Notes under the pieces: model-generated
What the model saw: the letters and a program-made list of their open reading frames with translations, nothing else
What the model was told of the DNA's origin: nothing
Database searches by the model: none
Translations under genes and position numbers: made by a program
In this document: in pieces, positions 12,961-22,837 of the stretch
Layout: each line of letters begins with the position of its first letter
Numbering within the stretch: position 1 is the first letter of the stretch
From: Malurus cyaneus samueli
Taxonomy: Eukaryota; Chordata; Aves; Passeriformes; Maluridae
Assembly (NCBI GenBank): GCA_009741485.1
Contig: CM019230.1
Location: 6,798,106 to 6,862,105, forward strand
Direction: 5' to 3'
Length of the DNA stretch: 64,000 bases

Positions 12961-13569
12961 TTCTTGTGGGCTGCCCAGGGTGAAAAGGGCTCCGTGTCCT
13001 GTGGTGGCAATGTGACAGGGCTGTGAGTGTCCCCAGAGCTCCCAGCACGGCAGGCTCAGCTCTGAACGCCTGTCAGAACTGAGAAGCTGTGGAGTGAGTT
13101 GGTTACAGGAGTAATTCGTGCATTAAATGTTTCCTCAGGGTGGGGGCAGACGAAGAATCCGTGGAGAGCTGATTGCACCCAGCCCCAAGACTTGCATCTG
13201 TGCAGGAACAAAAAGGAAATTTTGCAGGACACGACATGGAAAAGATTCGTTTTCCCTGCAGTGAATCCCTGCTCTCCCAGTTGTGGGGAGAAACACATTT
13301 CTCCTGAAAACCTGAGATCACCTCGGGTGTTTTGGCCACAAGGATTTAGCTGCCCGCTGAACAATGTGGACACATTCGCAGTCAGAGGACCCCAATTCCT
13401 AAAAACCATCCCTGCAGCCCCCGGGGCTGAACAAACCTCTCCCATGACTGCTGCTGGGGGAGGCGATAAGAAAACCCTGCAGACGCCTCACTTTGGGTGC
13501 CCAGATCCCTTTGGGTGCCGATCCCTTTGGGGTGCCCAGCCCGGCTGCCTCAATCCCTCCCGGGGGTAA

Positions 13570-13860
13570 CAGCACTGACTCACATTTAACCCCATCCCAG
13601 TGCAAACCCGCCCCGGCCCGAGCCCTGTCGGGGGGTTCCCCAAGGGGAGCGGGGTCGGGATGCCCTCGCCGGGGCGCGATGCGCCGGGCTGGGCTGGAGC
13701 CGCGCCCGGAGCCCCCGCCCCCCGCTCGCCGGCGCACGGAGAGCGCCGGAGCCGCCCCCCGAGCCGCCGAGCGCCCGCGGGCTCCCGCAGACGAGGAGGT
13801 GAAGGGCACCGGCTCCCCCCTGCACCCCGGCCGGCTCCCTGCGCCCGGCGGGACCCCCAC
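13570..13860 (+). promoter_or_regulatory. GALR2: CpG island, probable GALR2 promoter
   Basis: A dense CpG and G+C stretch lies 0.6-0.9 kb before the GALR2 start codon and fits a TATA-less promoter for this gene. A possible splice donor (GACGAGGAG followed by GTGAAG, near 13797) suggests that a noncoding first exon could be spliced past the repeat array that follows. No transcription start can be placed from sequence alone. Confidence 0.55.
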
Positions 13861-14440
13861 GCTCCCATGCACCCCCTTTCCGTGCATCTCCCGTGCGCGC
13901 TCCGCGCACCCTTTTCCCGTTCTCGCCCCTCCCGTGCACCCCTCGTGTGCTCCCCGCTGTAGTGTCCTTGCACCCCCTTTTCCCGTGCATCCTTCTGCTC
14001 CCCAGCGTGCTCTCGTGCACCCCCTTTCTGTGCAATCCTGCTGACCTCTCTGTGCACCCCCTTTTCTGTGCAATCCCTGCTGACCTCTCGTGCACCCCCT
14101 TTTCTGTGCAATCCCTGCTGACCTCTCTGTGCACCCCCTTTCCTGTGCAATCCCTGCTGACCTCTCCGTGCACCCCCTTTTCTTTTGCATCCCCGCTGCG
14201 CTCCCCACTGCACCTCTTTTCCTGCCCACCTCTTTCTGTGCACCCCCGTGTGCTCCTCGCTGACCTTTCCCTGCACCCCTTTTCCTTTTCTCCCTTCTGT
14301 GCACCCCAGCCTGCTCTCCTGCGTCCCCTTTCCCGTGCAATCCCCGGTACACCCCTCTCTGACCTCTCCCTGTGCCCCTTCACCCTCTGTGCCTCCCCGG
14401 TGCTCTCTTCACGCACGCTTCCCCCATCCAGCCCCTGTCC
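13860..14440. repeat. Pyrimidine-rich tandem array, 37-39 bp period, upstream of GALR2
   Basis: Units start with GTGCACCCC at 14015, 14052, 14090, 14129 and 14168 (periods 37-39 bp). Each continues CTTTTCTGTGCAATCCCTG and ends in CTGACCTCTC. More degenerate copies extend left to about 13860 and right to about 14440. The plus strand is C/T-rich and the minus strand is G-rich. The array ends only about 15 bp before the GALR2 ATG. It leaves a 90-codon in-frame open extension upstream of that ATG and long antisense open frames (13399-14352 and 13586-14446), all of which are repeat artefacts. Confidence 0.93.
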
Positions 14441-14454
14441 GTGCACTCCCCGCC

Positions 14455-14795
14455 ATGAACGGTTCCCTGCCGGGTTCCGGGGGGGGCTGGCAGCCCGAGT
14501 CCGTGATCATTCCACTCGTGTACCTCGTCATCTTCCTCGTGGGCACGGTGGGCAACAGCCTGGTCCTGGCCGTGCTGCTGCGCAACGGGCAGGTGAAGAA
14601 CACAACCAACCTGTTCATCCTCAACCTGGGGGTGGCCGACCTCTGCTTCATCCTCTTCTGCGTCCCCTTCCAAGCCACCATCTACACCCTGGAGGGCTGG
14701 GTGTTTGGGCCCTTCATGTGCAAGGCTGTCCACTTCTTCATCTACCTCACCATGTATGCCAGCAGCTTCACCCTGGCCACCGTGTCCCTCGACAG
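14455..14795 (+). CDS. GALR2: GALR2 exon 1 (N-terminus to TM3)
   Basis: Encodes 113 complete codons plus two bases: the short glycosylated N-terminus, TM1 ([20 protein letters not shown]), the first intracellular loop with [13 protein letters not shown]2 and TM3 ending at SLDR. The donor reads GACAG|GTAGGA. It is much more conserved with other vertebrate GALR2 proteins from residue 15 onwards than in the first 14 residues. Confidence 0.96.
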
Positions 14796-16929
14796 GTAGG
14801 AAAGGGAATGGGGGGGCTCCCTGCACCGTGCAACTTCCCCTTCTCTGGATCCCCCCTGGGCAGAGAGGGGACAAAATCCCCCGGAGTTAAATCCTGATTG
14901 TTGTGATCTGCCAGGGCTGCTGGGGGAGTTGAGGAGCGTTTCCCAGCATCGAGGAGCATTTCCCAGCTGATGTGTGTGAGGAAGTGCAAGCAGTCAGTCT
15001 GAGGTCCTGCAGAGGGTCAGTTGGGATCCCTGGCCCAGTGCCCAGCTGGAGGAGGTTTTCAGACCCTGAAGCTGTAGGGCTGGCGTTTATCTGCAGGCTC
15101 TGGCAGTTAAGTGGAGATGAAAAATGAGAGTAGCAAAGCTCAGTCTCTCTGCAGCTCTGGCTCTCCCTGGGATGCACGGAGAGAGCCCCTACGCTCCCAA
15201 CAGCCCCCTACAGACAAACCTTGAGGAGGAAATATGCTGTGATGTTTGAGCTGAGACACTGATTTCCCCACCCTCCCCTTCTATTAGCAAAAAAAGCCCC
15301 TTTCCATCCCAGTGCTGTCCCTTGTCCCAGGGACTGTCCCAGCCTGTTCCAGAGTGGGTTTAGCTGCGTAGCCCATTGCTCCTGCCTGTGCTTTACCTCA
15401 GCCCCTGCCTCTGCAAGGGCAGTGAGTTATGACCCTGCAGCAAGCAAGAGGCTGGGAGCTCCTGGTACTGCTCAGCTCAGTGCCCAAAACCTGCAAGGTG
15501 GGCTGTGGAAAGTCCATATGCAAGACCCCTGGGTGGCCCTGGAGCCAGGCTGGATGTGCCCTGCCACCCCAGCATGGCACTGCAGTGGCTGCTGACAGCA
15601 CCCTTGGGAGCTAAAACACATCCAGGGGCTGCTTCTCCCTCCAAATCCCACTGAGTGGGAGGGAACAGACTGTTGAGCAAGGGAGGGCTTGCACAAGCCT
15701 CAGATCTGGGTGTAATTAAGGGACCAGCTAATTACAGAACTTAAAAGGGGTGATGTGCTTTCACATGTGCCACTACAAGGAATGCTGTGTCTGGGGATCC
15801 CAGGGACTTGCTCCTGGCTTTGCATCATCACTGCTACCACTTGTGCCAGGCAGGGAAGATAAAGTGAAGGTTTCCTGGATTAGGGGAGGGACAGAATGGG
15901 ACCATTCCCATTGTCCCCACAAGCACTGCTGGGAGCAGAGGGTGACAGGACAGGGTAGGGGAGAGACTCTTCCTCAATCCTTTGTGCTGCACAGGGTCAA
16001 TAAGAAGCATCAGGGAATCAGTTGTGTGACTAATTGCCCTGGAAAGCTCAAATCCATCATTTCTGCTCTCTCTCCAACCTGCTCCTGGGGATGGTCTCTC
16101 TGTGCCCTCCCCAGGACTGCAGCCTGTCCCTCTCCCTTTCCCATGCAGGTATTTGGCCATACGATACCCCCTGCACTCGAGGGAGCTGAGGACACCCAGG
16201 AATGCCCTCCTGGCCATCTGCCTCATCTGGGGGCTCTCCTTCATCTTCTCGGGCCCTTACCTCAGCTACTACCAGGAGTTCCAGCTGGCCAACCTGACTG
16301 TCTGCCACCCCATCTGGGAGATCTCCCAGCGCAAGATCATGGACATCTGCACCTTCATCTTCAGCTACATCATCCCTGTGCTGATCCTGAGCCTCACCTA
16401 CGTGCGGACTATTCGCTACCTGTGGCGGTCCGTGGACCCTCTCCAGGACATGTCAGAGTCCAAAAAGGCCAAGAGGAAAGTCACCAGGATGATCATCATT
16501 GTCGCAGTCCTGTTCTGCCTCTGCTGGCTGCCCCATCACCTGGTCATCCTCTGCGTGTGGTTCGGGTACTTCCCCCTCAACCACTCCACGTATGTGCTGC
16601 GCATCCTCTCGCACGTCATCTCCTACGCCAACTCCTGTGTCAACCCCATCGTCTACGCCCTGGTCTCCAAACACTTCCGCAAGGGCTTCAAGAAGATCTT
16701 CAGCTGCCTCCTGCACAAGAAGGCGGCGCACAAGGTGCACGTGGCCCAGGCAGCCAACACGGTCAGCACGCTGGAGGCAGAGCTCAGCGAGCTGACCCAG
16801 CTGAGTGAAGCCCCGCCCGGCCGTGCTGCCACACGCTGCAGGGTCCCAGCACAGCCCTGGGGGGAGGCAGAGCTGGTGGGACAGCAGCAGAGATCAGATG
16901 GCTCCTCCACCACCTTCAGTGTTAGCTAG
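14455..16929 (+). CDS. GALR2: Galanin receptor type 2 (two exons, 373 aa)
   Basis: Class A G-protein-coupled receptor for galanin and related peptides, acting at the plasma membrane. Exon 1 is 14455-14795 and exon 2 is 16149-16929. The intron splits the Arg codon of the DRY motif (GAC AG|G TAT), which is where human GALR2 is split. The product is 373 residues (human 387). Visible features: N-terminal N-glycosylation sequon NGS at residue 2, seven hydrophobic segments, TM2 NLGVADLCF, extracellular-loop cysteine in FMCKAVHFF paired with the one in [27 protein letters not shown] in loop 2, CLCWLPHH in TM6, NPIVY in TM7, and a basic start to the C-tail ([10 protein letters not shown]). The ATG at 14455 was chosen over an upstream in-frame ATG at 14185 because the extension is translated tandem repeat. 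It has G at -3. Confidence 0.97.
16149..16929 (+). CDS. GALR2: GALR2 exon 2 (TM4 to C-terminus)
   Basis: The acceptor is CCCATGCAG|GTATTTGG. The exon encodes TM4-TM7 and the cytoplasmic tail and ends with TAG at 16927-16929. The tail, from about residue 290, is poorly conserved against mammals. It contains a Leu/Glu-rich stretch ([14 protein letters not shown]) and ends in Ser/Thr-rich [11 protein letters not shown], which offers phosphorylation sites of the kind used in receptor desensitisation. Confidence 0.96.
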
Positions 16930-17640
16930 CAGAGCTTCTTCCCACCCCACAGCTTTGCAGTCTCCTGCAGCATGGCAGGCCTGGGGATGGGCTGTGTTTT
17001 GGGTTTAAATGTGTCCAGCTGAACTCTTTTCATTCAAATGCACCCAGATATCATAACAGTGATGCTGCTGGCACAGACTCAGACAAGAACTGACCAAGAA
17101 TCCAAGAGCGGGATTTGCTTCCACCAAGCACTTGATGAGAGCAGAGATCAAATCCAAAAATCCACTGTAGACACCTGTTCCTCTGTCATGGATGGACTTA
17201 CTCCTGTTGCACCTACACCTGGAGCCTGTGGAAAGCTTTGGTCCCTCCAACCAGCACAGGCCTGGTTGGAGTTAACAAGTGTACTTTTAGGGATATTTGG
17301 GAAGTCTTGGTTTGTTCATGTCCTGCTTGAGGAGCTGCATCCCAGGGCAGTGCTGGGCACAAACTCAGCTCAGGTAGGAAAATCCAGGAGAGAAGCACAG
17401 AAGGTCACCAAGGACCAGCAGGGAGGGAGTTGTTTGCCAGGGGAGCACAGCCATGGACCACAGCCCCATGGAAGGGGAAGGATTTTAATGCCTTTGGACA
17501 GCCTGGGCACGGCTCAGTCAGGCAAGGTGCTTGTGGAGACGAGCAGGGCACTGACACTGCTTCCCTGGGCCAGACCAGGTGAGAGCTGGGGGTGCCCACT
17601 CAGCCAGCAATGCCTCAATAAAGCCCCTCCATCCCAGCTC
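16930..17640 (+). other. GALR2: GALR2 3' UTR, ending at a poly(A) signal
   Basis: A canonical AATAAA occurs at 17617-17622, followed by G/T-rich sequence from about 17680, so the transcript plausibly ends near 17640. No other AATAAA lies between the stop codon and this site. Open frames across this stretch have no recognisable homology. Confidence 0.55.
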
Positions 17641-17649
17641 CTGTGTCCA

Positions 17650-20600
17650 GCTCCCTTGAGAAGCCCCACAGCTGCAGCAGAGGAGAGGTGGGTGCTGGGG
17701 GAGGTGGTGGGACCTGCTGGGTGCAGGGAGGCTGAGGGGGAATGGAGGATGTGGATGATGTCCGAGCACATTCCTGGAGCAGGGGGACTGTGGCACAGGA
17801 ATGTCACTGCACCCGCTCAGTGCAGCTGTTCCTGCCCACAGGGGCTGCTTCTGTTCACACACACATTCCCCGTTGGTCCTGCAAAGGCTCCACAGGTGAC
17901 TGAGCCCTGTGACCACAATCACACAAAGACCTTCCTTTTCCTGACCAGAAGAGCATCATTGGACTAAGATCAATTCCCTCTTCTGGAGGTCCCATGGCAG
18001 AGCACAGCCAGGGGTGGTGGTGAAAGCTCAGGGGAGCTGGGATGAGCTGTGCTGTGCATCCCTGCAATTCTCAGATCTGTACTCCAACAGCCCCTGTGGA
18101 GCTCAGGTCTCTACAAACTGTCATTACAGAGGCTCTAAGTCTGCCTGCACACATTTCACTGTTGTGAATCCCCATGGCAGAGCTCCCCATACTGGGATGG
18201 GTATTTCTGTCCAGGACCCTGGCTCTCCCAGGGGGTCTGGTCCTCACACAGCCCTTCACTACCCAGCCCCAGTGCTTGGCCTTTTTTTCTGAGGTGCTTT
18301 TGATGGTAAAACATTTCTTTTCCCTTGTTGAGTGTTACTATAACCAGATCTTCCTCTCCCTCCACAGAGGGCCATAAATCGGCCACCTCCTCCTATCAGT
18401 ACCGCTGATATTTAGTCTACTGCTGCTCCCAGCATAAGTCACAGAGAGCAGCACATAAACAGCTCCATTAATTACATGTGCATTTATCTCCCTGCTCAAC
18501 CCTTCACAGCCAGGGAAAACATTGAACCAGCTGCATATACACGCTAAAAGCCTTATCTTCCTCCTGCCCTCATCTACCTCGGTTCAGAGAGTCCCAGGAT
18601 CTGCCTCAAATGGATCCACACACACCAAGGGGGGTTCAGTCCCCTTTCCTGGACAGTTATCAGCTCACCTTGGGCATGGAGACGTTGTCCCACCACCTTT
18701 GCACTGGCCAAGGACACATGTGTGGCTGGCATGGCAGGGGTGCAATGTCCCTGTCCCCTCATGGCATCACACAGGAGACACTGACTGCTCCCCCATCCAC
18801 CCAAGCCCATGGCTGACCCTGCCCTACCCTGCTAAGTGCCCTAGCGCTGCCCTGCCACCCCATGACCACTTTGAAGACACATCCCAGGACCCCTCACTCA
18901 GCTCCTAGGCCAAAGCACCACTGTGGCCCTTCTCCCACCCCACAGGCACCACTAGCACCTGCTTGTTTCTGGTCACTGTTGAGCAACGAGGTCCCAAAGG
19001 ATCACAGTGGGCTGGGGGCAGGCTCTGCACAGTGCCCAGCCTGGGGGGCTGTACCTCACTGCTGCTTCCAGCACCCCCAAATCCCCTCTGACACCCAGCA
19101 CAGCTCACACAGGTGCTCTCACTCTCTCCAAGAACAGCAGGGGCTGGGTGATGGTCAGAGAGCAAGGTCAGGACTTTCAAGGTCAGAGCTCTGTGCTGTG
19201 ACACATCCAATCACCTCCTCATTTAATGGATCCTCACCCATCGATCCATTGGCTCTCACTCCTCTGCAGGCTGTGAGAGTGAAGCCTGGGCCAGCTGCTG
19301 GATCATTACACCATTTACAGCATATGCAGAATTAGAGAAAAAAAATCCTTCCAGTTTATCTGACACTGTTCCTGCTTATCTGAGGAAGAAACCATCACCC
19401 TGGCACCCAGCCCACCATGAGCCCTCCAAGATCAAACACAGGGTTTTGTGGCCTACTCAAAACCATAGCCAGAAGCTACTTTCCCCCCACAAATAACAGA
19501 GCATATCAGGCTCAGATGGAAAAGACAAGAGCATCATGACCTGCTGACACTCAGCATGCTCCCAGCTGAGATAAATGGGCTCCTGGTCCATTCCCTTGGG
19601 AGTTTTTATCTTAAATTAAGAGCACTGCAAGTCCCCATGTTCCAGTTAAAATTTAATAAAAGCATATTTAACTGGAAGCGAAAAATGAATAGGCTAAACC
19701 CAGCTCACATCAAGCCCAAGAGTGGGCAGGGAGATGAGGGACGCTTGGCTGAAACCTCACTTAGTGTGAGTTTTCCAGTGAGCTTTCCACAGAGATTTAT
19801 CACTGGGGTTAGAGAAGTTATTTTGGTTTGTGGATTTATTTTGTTTTCAAGCACTCTTCCAAATTTGCTCCCTGGTATGAGGAGGCAGCAAACAGCACTC
19901 CCAGACCCTGGTACAGCCCCTACACGGGCCACTGGGTATGTTTCTGTTTATTAAACAATGGAGAAATGGGGCTCTGGCCCCCAAAACCTTGGAAACAGAG
20001 ATATGGTTCCTGTGTCAGGGCAGAATGGGAGGTGAGGGAAGGGTGTTAAACCCCTCAGGAACCTTGGGGGAAGCAGAGGAGGAGGAGGCAGAGAGGGTTC
20101 AACCCCGTCTGTGGCCCCTTCCCACAGTCTCAGCACCACTCCAGGCTCCACTCTCAGCTCTTAGAGGGGAATGAAGGGCTCGGCTGTGAGAGGCTCTGGA
20201 TGCTCTGGCTGCCATGATTGCTCCTAATTAACGTGTTGCAAACACATTCCTTACCATAAAAAGCCAAGGAGCACACGGAGCCCTCCCCTGGCGCTGCGCA
20301 GAGCTGGACACGAGCTCAGCCCCGAGACTCCCCCGCTCCCACTCTCAGGAAGGGGTAGCTCAGGCCAAAATGTGCTGCTGCTCCCAAAGCAGGTCTGGCT
20401 CCCCACATTAATTCCCCGTGAAGGGGAGAGGGAGGTAGTGAGGGAATGCTTAGAGCCAGGCTGAGTGGGAGGCTCGATTTAGGAAATGGGGACCTAATGG
20501 CTCGCTTTTCCTTTAACTCAGGGAAATGAGGGTCTTGATTCCCAGAAGGGAATCCCTATTCCTGCAGGGAATCACCACCTCCAGCTGCTCCTCACTGCAC

Positions 20601-22700
20601 CAAGCTCAGCTCTCAGCCCCCAGCTGCCTCTTACCCCCATTCCCTCCAACAGATGCAGCCAGGGCACCCCTGGGGTAGAACCAACCCAGTCAGCTACTGC
20701 TGCTGGTAGTGGAGTGAGCAGGACACTGCATCCCATTTCTGGCTGCATCTCCCTCCCAGCCCTGGTCTGGTGCAGCTTTCCTGGGGGGACAGACTGACAG
20801 CAAAGCTCAGAAAGGCCTCTTTTGGTGTGGGCCATGCACAGGCATTCCCAGAGCCTCTGCAGAACAGGATGTGGCCCTATCCCAGACCCTTGAACACATT
20901 GAATCTCACACATTATTTTTGGGCTCTGGCACAAAAGAATCAGCTCAGGAAGGACCGCAGCTCCTGCACACTAAAGCTCAGGTGTTGCAGAAATGCTGCA
21001 GGCAAAGCTCCCTCTCTCCTCTCCTCTCCTGGCTTTGCCTGTGACCGTTCCGGGTGAATTGCCTCACCCTGGGATCAGCTGCAATAAAACATGTTTTACA
21101 GCTCAGCCTGATTTCCACACACTCTCCTCAAGAAAGAAATTCGTATCAGACTGCTGCAGAGGCAGAAACAGATCCAGAAAGATGGAATCCAGCTCCTTCT
21201 GGTCAATGTCAGGGTGTATATCCAGCAGACTCAAGACTGCATGAAACCCAAGTCAGCAGAGCTTTGCTTATGTTTAAAAACATTGTCCGGCGCCTGCCGG
21301 CCTCTGGAGGCTCTTGGAGCTGGCAGAGGTTAAAAATTGAGTTCAGGATCTCAGGTTTCCTCAGACATCTGAGATTTGACAGAGAAGGCACAGTGAGCCC
21401 TCCCTGCAGGGGAGTGCAGACACATAAAAACAGTCAGGTGCAGCGGTCAAGACTTTAACTCACACGATAGTCCAGCTCTGGGCTAAACAAACCTGCCAAA
21501 TCTGCTGGTTTTCAGGCATTTGCCACACCAGGCTAAGGAAGAAGAGGTCAGGAGCTCAGAAAGGCCAGGAGCTACCTGAATAACATCTGCCTGAGGCAGC
21601 ACAGCCCAGACAGGCAGGACCTGTGCTCTCATCCAGGCTCTCACATCCAACAGCTCTTCCACTGCAGAGCTCATCAGACACCAGCAAACACTGCTGTAAA
21701 CACGACTCAGGTGAATAATGGGTTTGCTCCAAAGTGCAAAGCAGCAGTTATTGTGAGTGCTCCTCGCTCTATGGAAACCCTGGATTTCAATTGTTACACG
21801 CAAACAATGTAGCAGGCAGCAGGAGAGAGCGAGGAGGAGCAGGAAGGGCCTGGCCAGAGACCTCAAATACAACACAGGTGCTCCAATGCTCTGAAAGGCC
21901 TGAGTGCAAAGTGTCAGAGTCCAGCTCTTGTAACAAAGCCTGCCAGGATTGCTCCAAGGCATGTGAGAGAACACTTGCTTCTCATGTGATACCCATGGGT
22001 TAAATGAAGAGAATGGGTCTGGCTTGCAGGGAAGAGATTTATCAGATTTAGGAAGACAGGAGACAAAAAGAGGGATGGGAAGGTGCTGAGTGGAAATCAT
22101 TCTGGGAACACTTAAACATGTGCTCTGCCTCAGGTCAGTGAGGAGCAGCATCCAGCCAGGCCACTGAGGAGCTCCCTCTGCTTCCCACGGCTCTGCCCCA
22201 GCCCCAGTCCCTGCCATCACCCCACTGCCACTGCCTCACGTGGAAGAGAGCACTGACACAGGTCCGATTTTGGGGTAAAACATCCCTGGATGTGACTGAA
22301 CTGCAGCCTTGCCAGGCACCACCACAGCCAGGCATCCCCACACCCCAGAATCAGCAGTGAGCCCCATCACTGAACTAAAGAATTGAGATTAACAATGTGA
22401 AAATAATTTGGGATCCTACAGAACTGAGATTCCCATCAGGAAAGCAGGTGGCACTATCTGGAGCTCACAGCCTCCTGCCCTTAACAGAAGGGCTGCACTC
22501 ATAAAGGGTTTTCTTGGTGGTGTATTTTGTATGGTTTTCTTTCTTTTTTTTCTGAAACACACTCTCCATGTCTGCTGCACATCAAGGCATTAGCACAAAC
22601 CCAGGGTGAGAGGATGTGCAAATGTTAGAGCCCATAAGGCAGACTTTGCCTTATCCATGGATCTGGAGCAAAGACAGCCAGTAGTTAGTGTTTCCACAGG
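17650..22700. other. Intergenic DNA between GALR2 and EXOC7, no gene recognised
   Basis: In human this interval holds ZACN, a Cys-loop zinc-activated channel. I searched both strands for Cys-loop signatures and four-helix channel segments and saw none. The interval is unique, moderately GC-rich sequence. Two stretches look like possible control elements: 18380-18500 (A/T-rich with ATTAATTACATG and a CATAAGTCAC) and 20210-20290 (CTAATTAACG, then CCATAAAAAG). Neither can be assigned a function from sequence. Confidence 0.6.
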
Positions 22701-22837
22701 TTTATAAATCTGATAAATACAAGTATAACACCCTGCCCACCACAATGGGGCAGGGGAGAAGGGAAGGGAGTCCCAAGGGTTGCTGAGAGAGCACTGGCTT
22801 GTACTTGGCAGCTGGAGAGTTCACGACAGCTGGAGAT
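22700..22837 (-). terminator. EXOC7: EXOC7 3' UTR start; possible variant poly(A) signal
   Basis: Downstream of the TAA at 22838-22840 no canonical AATAAA appears on the minus strand for several hundred bases. A TATAAA variant hexamer sits near 22702-22707 with G/T-rich sequence after it. The true 3' end may be further left; an AATAAA on the minus strand next occurs only near 19.9 kb. The assignment is tentative. Confidence 0.3.

Noticed and set aside
12462..13010. 182-codon minus-strand open frame with ELPQLQ-type periodic peptide
   Set aside because: It is the 36-bp minisatellite read in one frame; similar periodic frames exist on both strands.
13399..14446. Long overlapping open frames (about 290-330 codons) on both strands upstream of GALR2
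   Set aside because: They are translations of the 37-39 bp tandem array in DNA with few stop codons. They show repeating peptides such as HRKGGAQRGQQ, with no domain and no splice or promoter context.
15750..16808. 352-codon plus-strand open frame over GALR2 exon 2
   Set aside because: It is a shifted frame over the true receptor exon and over its intron; the Pro/His/Leu-rich peptide has no homology.
17038..17967. 309-codon plus-strand open frame after GALR2 as a candidate ZACN
   Set aside because: It has no signal peptide, Cys-loop or membrane helices, overlaps the GALR2 3' UTR and poly(A) signal, and looks like chance.
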